Below are positions 8,202 through 14,824 of a DNA stretch of 16,584 nucleotides, in pieces (positions within the stretch are counted from its first letter, which is position 1; every line of letters begins with the position of its first letter). The translations under genes were made by a program, and so were the position numbers. Below the pieces are notes generated by a model. It ran no database searches. It had not been told where the DNA came from and saw only the letters and a list, made by a program, of their open reading frames with translations. The stretch comes from an uncultured Collinsella sp. (lineage in GTDB: Bacteria > Actinomycetota > Coriobacteriia > Coriobacteriales > Coriobacteriaceae). Location: the NCBI GenBank assembly GCA_900550815.1, contig URTW01000023.1, positions 1 through 16,584 of the forward strand. Reading direction: 5' to 3'.

Positions 8202-8234
8202 AAGGGGCGCTCCAACCGGGCGCCCCTTCTCTGT
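8202..8234 (+). terminator. Terminator after glgA
   Basis: AAGGGGCGC (8202-8210) and GCGCCCCTT (8220-8228) form a perfect 9-bp stem with a 9-base loop, followed by CTCTGT. It starts 37 bases after the glgA stop and probably ends the glg transcript. CCCCT at 8193-8197 can pair instead with AGGGG at 8203-8207, which would open the terminator stem. Confidence 0.75.
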
Positions 8235-8240
8235 AGATAG

Positions 8241-8292
8241 TTGGTAAAACGATTTTCAAGGACAACCGTTCGCCGATGGTAAACGGATGTTG
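8241..8292 (+). promoter_or_regulatory. Candidate operator pair upstream of the GH13-GH77 gene
   Basis: TTG-GT-AAAA-CGA-TTTT-CAA (8241-8259) is an interrupted palindrome with a central CG step, the general form of LacI-family operators (CcpA and MalR types). A related but poorer site, TGGTAAACGGATGTTG, occurs at 8277-8292. Both begin TGGTAAA and contain CG. Position upstream of a maltodextrin enzyme makes a sugar-responsive repressor plausible. No regulator gene lies in the window. Confidence 0.3.
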
Positions 8293-8328
8293 TTTATACA
8301 GCCTGTGTACAACAGATATACTTACAAC
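8288..8328 (+). promoter_or_regulatory. Candidate promoter with inverted TGTTGT/ACAACA repeat
   Basis: TATACT at 8317-8322 is a plausible -10. TTTATA at 8293-8298 is a weak -35 with an 18-base spacer. TGTTGT (8288-8293) and ACAACA (8309-8314) are inverted copies flanking the -35, and TACAAC recurs at 8308-8313 and 8323-8328, so a repressor site could overlap the promoter. Transcription from here would give a leader of about 55 bases. Confidence 0.3.
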
Positions 8329-8342
8329 TTGTGCGTAAAGCG

Positions 8343-8360
8343 CATGGCCCGCAGGCCATG
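8343..8360 (+). other. Leader hairpin before the GH13-GH77 start
   Basis: CATGGCC and GGCCATG form a perfect 7-bp stem with a CGCA loop, ending 23 bases before the start codon. A 10-base palindrome, TTCAATTGAA, follows at 8362-8371. There is only a weak ribosome site (GGA at 8375-8377) and a TATAAT hexamer (8380-8385) overlaps the ATG. Confidence 0.4.
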
Positions 8361-8383
8361 ATTCAATTGAACTGGACCGTATA

Positions 8384-11300
8384 ATGAGATTGATTCACAA
8401 CAGCCGTCTGCCGCAGTTTCGCACTCCGTTTGGCGCTGTGACCACAGGAACGACCCTCTCGCTTTCGGTGATTCTAGAGGACGCCGACCCCAACCAGGCA
8501 ACGCTTACGCTGCGCACCTGGGTCGATGAGATCGGTGAGTCTCTGTATCCCATGACGCACGAGGGCGACGGCATCTTTACCGCCGAGCTGGAGTGCGCCG
8601 AGCCCTGTCTTATCTGGTACAGCTTTATCTGCAATATCGAGGGCCAGCCCGAGGTTCGCCTGGGCGCACCACAGGGCCGCACCGGCGGCGAAGGTATAAC
8701 CTACGATTACGCCGAGGTGCCGTCATTCCAGGTCACTGTCTACAAGCACCGCGAAGTTCGTCCCGAGTGGTACGAGCGCGGCATGGTCTATCAGATCTTC
8801 CCCGATCGCTATGCCCGCGACGAGCACTGGCGCGAGCGCACAATGGCCCAACTCGAAAAACCGCGCAACGGCATTCAGCGCCGGATGGTCGAGGACTGGA
8901 ACGAGCCGCCCGTGTACGAGCGCGCCGAGGACGGCTCCATCAAGACCTGGGACTTCTACGGCGGCTCGCTCAAGGGCATCCAGGAAGACCTGCCCCGTAT
9001 CGCCGAGCTGGGCTATACGGCCATCTACCTCAGCCCTAACTTTGCAGCCGCGAGCAACCACCGCTACGACACGGCCGACTACACCAAGATCGACCCAATC
9101 CTGGGCACCGAGCAGGACTTTACGGAGCTGTGCAAGGCGGCCGAGAAGCTCGGCATTTCCATCATCCTGGACGGCGTCTTCAACCACTCGGGCGACGACT
9201 CGATCTACTTTAACCGCTACGGCAATTATCCCGGCGTCGGTGCATGGCAGAGCGAGGACTCGCCGTGGCGCGAGGCGTTTTACTTCCATGAAGACGGCTC
9301 AAATGACAGCTGGTGGGGCGTGGGCAACATGCCCGCCATCAACGAGAATTCCGAACTGGTACGCGAGCGGCTCCTGGGCATGGACGGCGTCATTCGTAAA
9401 TGGCTGCGCGCTGGCGCTCACGGCTGGCGCCTGGATGTGGCCGACGAGCTTTCCGACGATTTCCTAGCCGAGATCAAAAAGGCCGTGCTCGCCGAGAAGC
9501 CCGACGCACTGCTGCTCGGCGAGGTCTGGGAAGACGCCTCCAACAAGATCAGCTACGGCCATCTGCGTCGTTATCTGCAAGGCTCCGAGCTCGACTCGGC
9601 CATGGATTACCCCTTCCGCGACATGGTCATCGGCTTTTTGATGGGCTACAAAAACGCCTACCAAGCTGCCGAGGATATCGAGACCCTGCGCGAGAACTAT
9701 CCGCGTGAGGCCCTGTCTTGCGCGCTCAACCTGCTGTCGAGCCACGACCGTCCGCGCATCATCTCGGTGCTCGGCGGCGGCCCCGACGAGTCACAGCTGC
9801 CCGAGAGCGAGCGCAGCAAATGGCGCCTGGACGAGAACTCCATGGGCTTGGCCAAGAGCCGCTTTTGGCTGGCGTCGCTCATGCAGATGACGTTCCCGGG
9901 CGTTCCCTCAATCTATTACGGTGACGAGTACGGCTTGGAGGGTCTCACCGATCCGGGCAATCGCCGCACCATGCCGACCAAGGAAAACCTACACGACTTC
10001 GATACGTTCGCGATCGTCAAGAATGCCTCGGCCGTGCGCCGCGCGCTACCGTTTATGATCGATGGCGAGATCAAGGCCTTCGCGCTCAATGATGAGGTGC
10101 TGGCATACAACCGCACGGGCAAGGATGGCGAGTCCGCGACGGTTATCATCAACCGCAGCCTGCGCAATTCGCACCGCGTGACGATTCCGGCGCTCGCCGA
10201 ATGTGCGAGCGACGTGATTAGTGGCCACGAGTGCGAAATCCACAACGGTACCGTCACGCTCGATCTGTATCCTCTGGGGTCGTCGATCATCTATCACCAC
10301 GCAGAGCAGCGTCTGCAGGAGCCGCGCGATCACGGTGCGGGTGTTGTGTGCCATATCACATCGGTGCCGACCGCCGCCGGCAAGCCCGGTACGAACGGCG
10401 CGCCCACGCGTCGATTTATCGACCATCTGGCCGCCATGGGCATGCGCTACTGGCAGGTTCTCCCCGTCAACCCCACGGACTTCTTCCGCTCACCTTACGC
10501 CGGTCCTTCGGCCTTTGCAGGCAATATCGACCAGCTGCCCGAGAGCCACGAGGAGCTGGCCGCCGACTTTGAGACCTGGAAGGCCCGCGGCGGCGAGGAT
10601 GCCGACCCGCTGTACACCGCGTTTAAACATCGCAATGCCGATTGGCTCGAGAAATACAGCGTTTACATGGCCGTTAAGAAGTACTTTGAGGGCGAATCGC
10701 GCCACGATTGGCCGGCAGATGTCGCTCGCTACAACGAGCATCTGATCGATGACAAGCGCTTTCACAACGAGGCCGAGCTTCAGGCGTACATGCAGTACCG
10801 CTTTGACCTCGCTTGGTGCGAGCTCATGAACTATGCGCACAAGAAGGGCATCGAGGTTATCGGCGATATTCCTATGTACGTGTCCGACGATTCGGCAGAC
10901 GCGTGGAGCGAACCCGAGAACTTCTGGCTGTCCGATACCGGCAAGGCGATTGAGATTTCCGGCGCTCCGCCCGACAATTTTGCACCCGAGGGCCAGGTGT
11001 GGGGCAACCCGACGTTCCGCTGGGACCACATGAAGCAGAACGGCTATAGCTGGTGGATGGATCGCCTGCGCCGCGCGTTTTCGCTCTACGATCGCGTGCG
11101 CTTGGATCACTTCCTGGGCTTCCACAGCTACTTTAGTATCCCTGCGGGCAAGGCTTGCGCCGACGGCCGCTGGCTGGCGGGACCGGGCAAGGACCTGTTC
11201 CAGACCGCCTATGACGAGCTGGGTCCGCTCAACTTTATAGCCGAGGACTTGGGCTATTTGACACCCGGTGTTCGCGCCATGGCTTCGACCTGTGGTTTCC

Positions 11301-11680
11301 CCGGCATGGATGTGCTGGAGTTTAGCGACTACGACGTTCGTTGCGGTGTACATCCCACGCCTGGTAAGATTCTGTACACCTCGACGCACGACACGTCGAC
11401 GCTGGCCGGTTGGTGCACGCGTTCCTTTGCGGGCGGCGACGAGCCGAGCGGTGTTGAGTTTGCGGCCAACCTGATGAGCGACGCGCTGGCAAGCGACGCT
11501 CCCCTAGTGATGATGCCGCTACAGGATATCCTGGGGCTTGGCGACGACGCGCGCATGAACGTTCCGGGCGTGGCCACGGGCAACTGGACCTGGCAGGCTG
11601 ACGAGGCGGACATTGCAGCCGCCGAGAACAAAACCGCACAGCTCCTGCGCAACAACCATAGATTCTGGGGCGAAGCGTGA
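8384..11680 (+). CDS. malQ: GH13-GH77 fusion: alpha-amylase-family debranching/neopullulanase-like domain joined to 4-alpha-glucanotransferase
   Basis: The 1098-residue protein joins two enzymes. Residues 1-125 are a beta-rich N-terminal domain. Residues about 126-640 are a GH13 barrel opening with GMVYQIFPDRYAR. Its conserved regions are DGVFNH (263-268), GWRLD with nucleophile Asp351, GEVWED with acid/base Glu380, and SHD with Asp455. After a short linker near 643-650, residues to the end are a GH77 amylomaltase (MalQ): VRLDHFLGF with nucleophile Asp908, IAEDLG with Glu954 and STHDTSTLAGW with Asp1003. All catalytic residues are present in both halves. GH77 disproportionates alpha-1,4 glucans; the GH13 half probably hydrolyses maltodextrins or alpha-1,6 branches, but its exact specificity is not readable. 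Together they would process the limit dextrins left by GlgP. MRLIHNSRLPQFRTPFGAV resembles the family N-terminus, which supports the start despite a weak ribosome site. The gene symbol refers to the GH77 half only. Confidence 0.92.
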   Translation: MRLIHNSRLPQFRTPFGAVTTGTTLSLSVILEDADPNQATLTLRTWVDEIGESLYPMTHEGDGIFTAELECAEPCLIWYSFICNIEGQPEVRLGAPQGRTGGEGITYDYAEVPSFQVTVYKHREVRPEWYERGMVYQIFPDRYARDEHWRERTMAQLEKPRNGIQRRMVEDWNEPPVYERAEDGSIKTWDFYGGSLKGIQEDLPRIAELGYTAIYLSPNFAAASNHRYDTADYTKIDPILGTEQDFTELCKAAEKLGISIILDGVFNHSGDDSIYFNRYGNYPGVGAWQSEDSPWREAFYFHEDGSNDSWWGVGNMPAINENSELVRERLLGMDGVIRKWLRAGAHGWRLDVADELSDDFLAEIKKAVLAEKPDALLLGEVWEDASNKISYGHLRRYLQGSELDSAMDYPFRDMVIGFLMGYKNAYQAAEDIETLRENYPREALSCALNLLSSHDRPRIISVLGGGPDESQLPESERSKWRLDENSMGLAKSRFWLASLMQMTFPGVPSIYYGDEYGLEGLTDPGNRRTMPTKENLHDFDTFAIVKNASAVRRALPFMIDGEIKAFALNDEVLAYNRTGKDGESATVIINRSLRNSHRVTIPALAECASDVISGHECEIHNGTVTLDLYPLGSSIIYHHAEQRLQEPRDHGAGVVCHITSVPTAAGKPGTNGAPTRRFIDHLAAMGMRYWQVLPVNPTDFFRSPYAGPSAFAGNIDQLPESHEELAADFETWKARGGEDADPLYTAFKHRNADWLEKYSVYMAVKKYFEGESRHDWPADVARYNEHLIDDKRFHNEAELQAYMQYRFDLAWCELMNYAHKKGIEVIGDIPMYVSDDSADAWSEPENFWLSDTGKAIEISGAPPDNFAPEGQVWGNPTFRWDHMKQNGYSWWMDRLRRAFSLYDRVRLDHFLGFHSYFSIPAGKACADGRWLAGPGKDLFQTAYDELGPLNFIAEDLGYLTPGVRAMASTCGFPGMDVLEFSDYDVRCGVHPTPGKILYTSTHDTSTLAGWCTRSFAGGDEPSGVEFAANLMSDALASDAPLVMMPLQDILGLGDDARMNVPGVATGNWTWQADEADIAAAENKTAQLLRNNHRFWGEA

Positions 11681-11724
11681 TAAAACCCCCGATATAGGGT
11701 ACAGTTACAGTCGTTTGAATTTTT

Positions 11725-11750
11725 GCGGGCAGAGTAATCTGCCCGCTTTG
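11725..11750 (+). terminator. Terminator after the GH13-GH77 gene
   Basis: GCGGGCAGA (11725-11733) and TCTGCCCGC (11738-11746) form a perfect 9-bp stem closed by a GTAA loop of the stable GNRA type, followed by TTTG. It ends 22 bases before the fmdB start, leaving little room for an fmdB promoter after it. fmdB may be read from partial read-through or from a promoter upstream of the hairpin. Confidence 0.75.
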
Positions 11751-11768
11751 TGCTGAAAAGGAAGTATT

Positions 11769-12005
11769 ATGGCGCGCTACGATTACAAGTGCTCGAGCTG
11801 CGGCAACGTGTTTGAGGTTGAGCATCCCATGTCCGAGACTCCCGAGGTCGTGTGCCCCAGCTGCGGTGCCCCGGCGGCCAAGACGTTCTCGGCCAGCGGC
11901 ATTAAATTTGAGGGTAGCGGTTTCTACAACACCGACCAGCGAAGCGGCGGCTCCAGCACCAACGCAACGAGCGGCTGCTGCGCCAACTGCCCACACAACC
12001 ACTAG
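11769..12005 (+). CDS. FmdB-family zinc-ribbon protein
   Basis: This is a 78-residue protein of the FmdB/CxxC_CxxC_SSSS regulatory family. It starts M-A-R-Y-D-Y-K-C, has Cys pairs at 8/11 and 29/32 that should bind one zinc, and the typical GIKFEGSGFYNTD segment after the ribbon. The C-terminus is Gly/Ser-rich and adds Cys-Cys-Ala-Asn-Cys and two His residues, which could bind more metal. The ribosome site is AAAAGGAAG at 11756-11764. The gene stands alone between two terminator hairpins. The molecular role of the family is poorly known; the name comes from an expression regulator of formamidase genes. Confidence 0.88.
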   Translation: MARYDYKCSSCGNVFEVEHPMSETPEVVCPSCGAPAAKTFSASGIKFEGSGFYNTDQRSGGSSTNATSGCCANCPHNH

Positions 12006-12015
12006 AAACAACGCG

Positions 12016-12053
12016 GCCCCGCTATCAACGCCGATCGCGGGGCTATTTCTTTG
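12016..12053 (+). terminator. Terminator after the FmdB-family gene
   Basis: GCCCCGC (12016-12022) and GCGGGGC (12037-12043) form a 7-bp stem with a 14-base loop, followed by the T-rich run TATTTCTTTG. It begins 11 bases after the stop codon and is a good intrinsic terminator on the plus strand. Confidence 0.75.
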
Positions 12054-12072
12054 TGTTGCAGGTGGCTCTATG

Positions 12073-12139
12073 AGTTGCGGTGAAATAAGGACTGTTTGGC
12101 GGGTAGAAGCGGTTTTTCAATCCCTATTTCACCGCAACT
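12073..12139. repeat. 67-base inverted repeat between converging genes
   Basis: AGTTGCGGTGAAATA (12073-12087) and TATTTCACCGCAACT (12125-12139) are perfect 15-base inverted copies around a 37-base loop. After one mismatch two more pairs extend the stem inward. The right arm ends 6 bases past the rsmB stop (minus strand). There is no T-run on either side, so it does not look like a simple terminator. It may be a dispersed palindromic element or a bidirectional transcript end. Confidence 0.75.
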
Positions 12140-12145
12140 TAGTAG

Positions 12146-13546
12146 TTACTTGTGGACCAGGCGGGCGCAGAAGTGGCCGTCGTAGGAGTCGGCGTTTACT
12201 GGCACGCTTTGGAAGAGGCCACGGTCGTTTTGACGGACGGCTAACAGCTTCTTGGCCTGATCGAACTCGGGAAGTTGCAGAATCTGCGCCTCGGAAAGCG
12301 GCGCCACGCTAAAGCCGGCACCCTCGGGAGAAGCAAGGAACGCGTCCACCACCTGTGTGTTCTCCTCGTCGAAGTCCGAGCACGTCGCATAGATGAGCTC
12401 GCCGCCGGCAGCCACGCGCGCGGCAGCCTCTTTGAGCATCGTCAGCTGCAGCTTGGGCAGATCAGTCGTAACGTCGTTCTCGGTCAGACGCCACGGGATC
12501 TCGGGATGACGACGCATGGTTCCGGTGCCCGAGCACGGCGCATCGATAAACACGGTATCGAACTTGACCCGCTCACCGCGCATGGCATCAAACGATGTGA
12601 GAACCTCATCGAGCTCGCAAGCATCACCCGAAACCGTACGAACGCCCTGAATACCGGCCTTATGCAGGCGAGCGAGATTCAGATCGCACTTGCGATCATG
12701 CAGATCGAGCGCCGTATGCTGACGCTCATAGCCCGCACGCTTGGCCTGACACATCATCACATAGGTCTTGGTGCCACGACCGGCACCAATCTCAAGGCAG
12801 CTACCAGGGCGCGTGGCAGCCGTGGCGATAAGCTGCGCGTTGAGATCAGACGCCACCGCGGCAGCACGCTCAAACACCCCCGAAGCAACGGTAACCTGGG
12901 CATCAACCGGAGCATGGCAGCCCGGGAAGACAGGCGCGACGAGCTGCGAGATATACGGATCGGGCTTAGTCGCAAAGGCGTTCTCATGCAGGGCCAGCGG
13001 CGCGGGGGCCAGATTGCCGGCAAAGTTAAGCGCACCCTCTGGCGTGTCGAACGATGCCATAATGCGAGCGCACAGCCAACGCGGCAGTCCCATCAGGCGC
13101 GACAGACGAACCAAGCGTCGCTCAGACTCGTCTACATCGGACGCCGTGGCAAAGTCCTCAACGTTGTCCGCGACCTTATGCAGCACGGCATTGGCCAAAC
13201 CGGCGGCAGACTTAGCTCCGCTGCGCACCAGCTCAACGCCCTGACTCACCGCAACGCGACCAGGCGTATGCAGATAAAGCATCTCGAAGGCCGAGATACG
13301 AAGCGCCATGCGAACACGCGGCGCAACCTTTTTAGGCTTATCGAGATACTGATCGAGCAGTTCGTCCAAAATACCCTGCGTGGCGGCCACACCAAGCGCC
13401 AAGCGAGCTGCAAAAGCGGAATCGCGCTGGTCAATAGCCTTGGCCGATGCGCGAGAGGACAGCACGTCGCGCGCATACATGCCGCGGCGATCGGCCTCCA
13501 TCAGCACATCGAGTGCAAGCTTGCGCGCGGGAGACAGCTTGCTCAT
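12146..13546 (-). CDS. rsmB: 16S rRNA (cytosine-967-C5)-methyltransferase RsmB
   Basis: This is a 466-residue RsmB/Sun-type methyltransferase that methylates C967 of 16S rRNA using S-adenosylmethionine. The N-terminal third is a NusB-like helical domain (SPARKLALDVL near residues 5-15; RISAFEMLYL about 83-92). The C-terminal half is a Rossmann methyltransferase with motif IV DAPCSGTG (Cys338) and motif VI TCS (Cys389), the two cysteines used by RNA C5-methyltransferases. Motif I reads EIGAGRGTKT (252-261), where family members usually show a C-A-A/G-P-G-G-K-type loop. I chose the ATG at 13546, which overlaps the fmt stop as ATGA and gives the family N-terminus MSKLSPARK; a start at 13594 would add 16 unrelated residues. 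Translational coupling to fmt is likely. Confidence 0.93.
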   Translation of the reverse strand: MSKLSPARKLALDVLMEADRRGMYARDVLSSRASAKAIDQRDSAFAARLALGVAATQGILDELLDQYLDKPKKVAPRVRMALRISAFEMLYLHTPGRVAVSQGVELVRSGAKSAAGLANAVLHKVADNVEDFATASDVDESERRLVRLSRLMGLPRWLCARIMASFDTPEGALNFAGNLAPAPLALHENAFATKPDPYISQLVAPVFPGCHAPVDAQVTVASGVFERAAAVASDLNAQLIATAATRPGSCLEIGAGRGTKTYVMMCQAKRAGYERQHTALDLHDRKCDLNLARLHKAGIQGVRTVSGDACELDEVLTSFDAMRGERVKFDTVFIDAPCSGTGTMRRHPEIPWRLTENDVTTDLPKLQLTMLKEAAARVAAGGELIYATCSDFDEENTQVVDAFLASPEGAGFSVAPLSEAQILQLPEFDQAKKLLAVRQNDRGLFQSVPVNADSYDGHFCARLVHK

Positions 13547-14463
13547 GACAAAACACCCCAGATAAGATCGGCGCCTTGCAGCCCAGCAGCCCAAGCAGAA
13601 GCGGCCATGGCACGCTTGCCATCGGGCTTAACCTCGAGCAGTTCAACCGCACCATCGGAAAGGCCAAGGAAAACACGCTTATTCTTAACGTCAACGCCGC
13701 CCTTGCCAAGCGAAACATCGGCCAGCGCAGCATCGAGCACGCGCACGGTCTTGCCGGCAATCACGCAACGAGCAGGCGCGGTATCGGACGAAGCGAGCAC
13801 ATGACGCACGCAATCGAGCGCAGCCATCTGCGGATCCAGACGCATCTCCAGCTTGGAAATCTTGGCAGCATGAGTGACGAGCGACTCATCCTGCTCAGTC
13901 CACACGGCGGTGCCATCGGCAAGAGAAGGAAGCGTATCGGCAAGCAGTTTGCCGCCAAGCTCACCAAGCTCCATGGTCAGCGCCTCAGCATGCTTACCGG
14001 CAACCGACGTGGAAGCCTGAGCACAATAAGCACCAGTATCCACGCCATGTCCAATGCGCATAATGGAAACGCCAGCAACCTCATCACCAGCAAGAATCGC
14101 ACGCTGAATAGGAGCGGCGCCACGCCACCGAGGCAGCAAAGCCGCATGAACATTCACAATACCAAGCGGCGCCATATGCAGCACCTCATCAGGCAAAATG
14201 CAACCATAGGCAGCCACGCAGAAAATATCAGCCTGCGCAGCCTGGAGTGCCTCAACAACCTCAGGCGTCATACGATTGGCCTCAACGACCGGCAACCCCA
14301 GCTCAAGCGCCTTAGCCTTAACAGGAGACGGCTCAAGCTTCTTACCACGCCCACGAACAGCATCAGGACGAGTAACAACAAGCGCAATCTCATTCCCAGC
14401 CTCAACAAGCGAAGTCAAAGAAGGCACAGCAAAATCAGGCGTACCCATAAACACAATTCGCAT
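13543..14463 (-). CDS. fmt: Methionyl-tRNA formyltransferase
   Basis: Fmt formylates Met-tRNA(fMet) with 10-formyl-tetrahydrofolate so that translation can start. The 306-residue protein begins MRIVFMGTPDFAVPSL, the family signature. It keeps the catalytic triad at Asn104, His106 and Asp142, within NVHAALLPRWRGAAPIQRA and the following HGVDTGA segment. The C-terminal tRNA-binding domain fills about 205-306. The ribosome site GAGGGGAG (bases 14473-14480 on the minus strand) lies 9 bases upstream. The first 100 or so codons use many T-ending codons, unlike the C/G-ending glg genes. It overlaps rsmB by four bases but is split from def by 361 bases, so it may have its own promoter. Confidence 0.95.
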   Translation of the reverse strand: MRIVFMGTPDFAVPSLTSLVEAGNEIALVVTRPDAVRGRGKKLEPSPVKAKALELGLPVVEANRMTPEVVEALQAAQADIFCVAAYGCILPDEVLHMAPLGIVNVHAALLPRWRGAAPIQRAILAGDEVAGVSIMRIGHGVDTGAYCAQASTSVAGKHAEALTMELGELGGKLLADTLPSLADGTAVWTEQDESLVTHAAKISKLEMRLDPQMAALDCVRHVLASSDTAPARCVIAGKTVRVLDAALADVSLGKGGVDVKNKRVFLGLSDGAVELLEVKPDGKRAMAASAWAAGLQGADLIWGVLS

Positions 14464-14577
14464 AAAGAACGTCTCCCCTCAACCAAAGCCGAGACGGCTA
14501 CAAATAGCAGCGGAAAGCCAAGTACCCAGCCCATCCGCAATAACAATTCAACAAGAACAAATATACCCAAAACCAAA
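14464..14577 (-). promoter_or_regulatory. AT-rich leader region of fmt
   Basis: On the minus strand this stretch between a hairpin and the fmt start is T-rich and clearly lower in GC than its surroundings. It should hold the fmt promoter if the upstream hairpin terminates def transcripts, but I cannot point to a convincing -35/-10 pair. It ends with the fmt ribosome site. The whole gap 14464-14824 holds this leader, the hairpin at 14567-14606 and the inverted repeat at 14681-14817; I see no credible gene in it. Confidence 0.35.
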
Positions 14578-14606
14578 GAAAGAGCCGCAATAAAAGCAGC
14601 TCTTTC
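14567..14606 (-). terminator. Terminator-like hairpin upstream of fmt (minus strand)
   Basis: Read on the minus strand, GAAAGAGC and GCTCTTTC form a perfect 8-bp stem, extended through a T-G wobble and two G-C pairs around a TTTTATT loop. The T-rich run TTTGGTTTTGG follows. Position and direction fit termination of transcripts coming from priA-def before fmt. Confidence 0.65.
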
Positions 14607-14680
14607 AGCAAAGCAATTATCAGCGAAGACGCCCTTCCCTGGCCCGACGGCACCCGGGCGAAAAGGAGCACGAAAACGCA

Positions 14681-14817
14681 GTCCCCTTCCGCCACAGGGC
14701 TTAGGTTATTGCTCCACGCGCAGTTCCGCACGAGCCGAAGAGCACTTAATGTGCTCTTCGTGCGAGCAGGACTGTTTGAGCATGGAGCAAAACCTAAGCC
14801 CTGTGGCGGAAGGGGAC
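14681..14817. repeat. 137-base near-perfect inverted repeat between def and fmt
   Basis: The outer arms, 14681-14707 and 14791-14817, are perfect 27-base inverted copies. After a single unpaired A (14708) another 8 bases pair (TTGCTCCA 14709-14716 with TGGAGCAA 14783-14790). Further in, CAGTTC (14721-14726) pairs with GGACTG (14769-14774), and CGAAGAGCAC (14736-14745) pairs with GTGCTCTTCG (14751-14760) around a TTAAT loop. The element begins 7 bases past the def stop. No transposase gene and no flanking target duplication are visible. Confidence 0.85.
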
Positions 14818-14824
14818 GGACGAC

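Noticed and set aside
12275..13804. Plus-strand open frame (509 codons) opposite rsmB
   Set aside because: Shadow of rsmB; Arg/His-rich, no motif, and it runs into fmt.
14498..14731. Minus-strand 77-codon frame with a hydrophobic Leu/Trp/Phe-rich half
   Set aside because: It starts inside the palindrome, runs through the terminator-like hairpin and lacks a ribosome site. The hydrophobic stretch comes from T-rich leader sequence.
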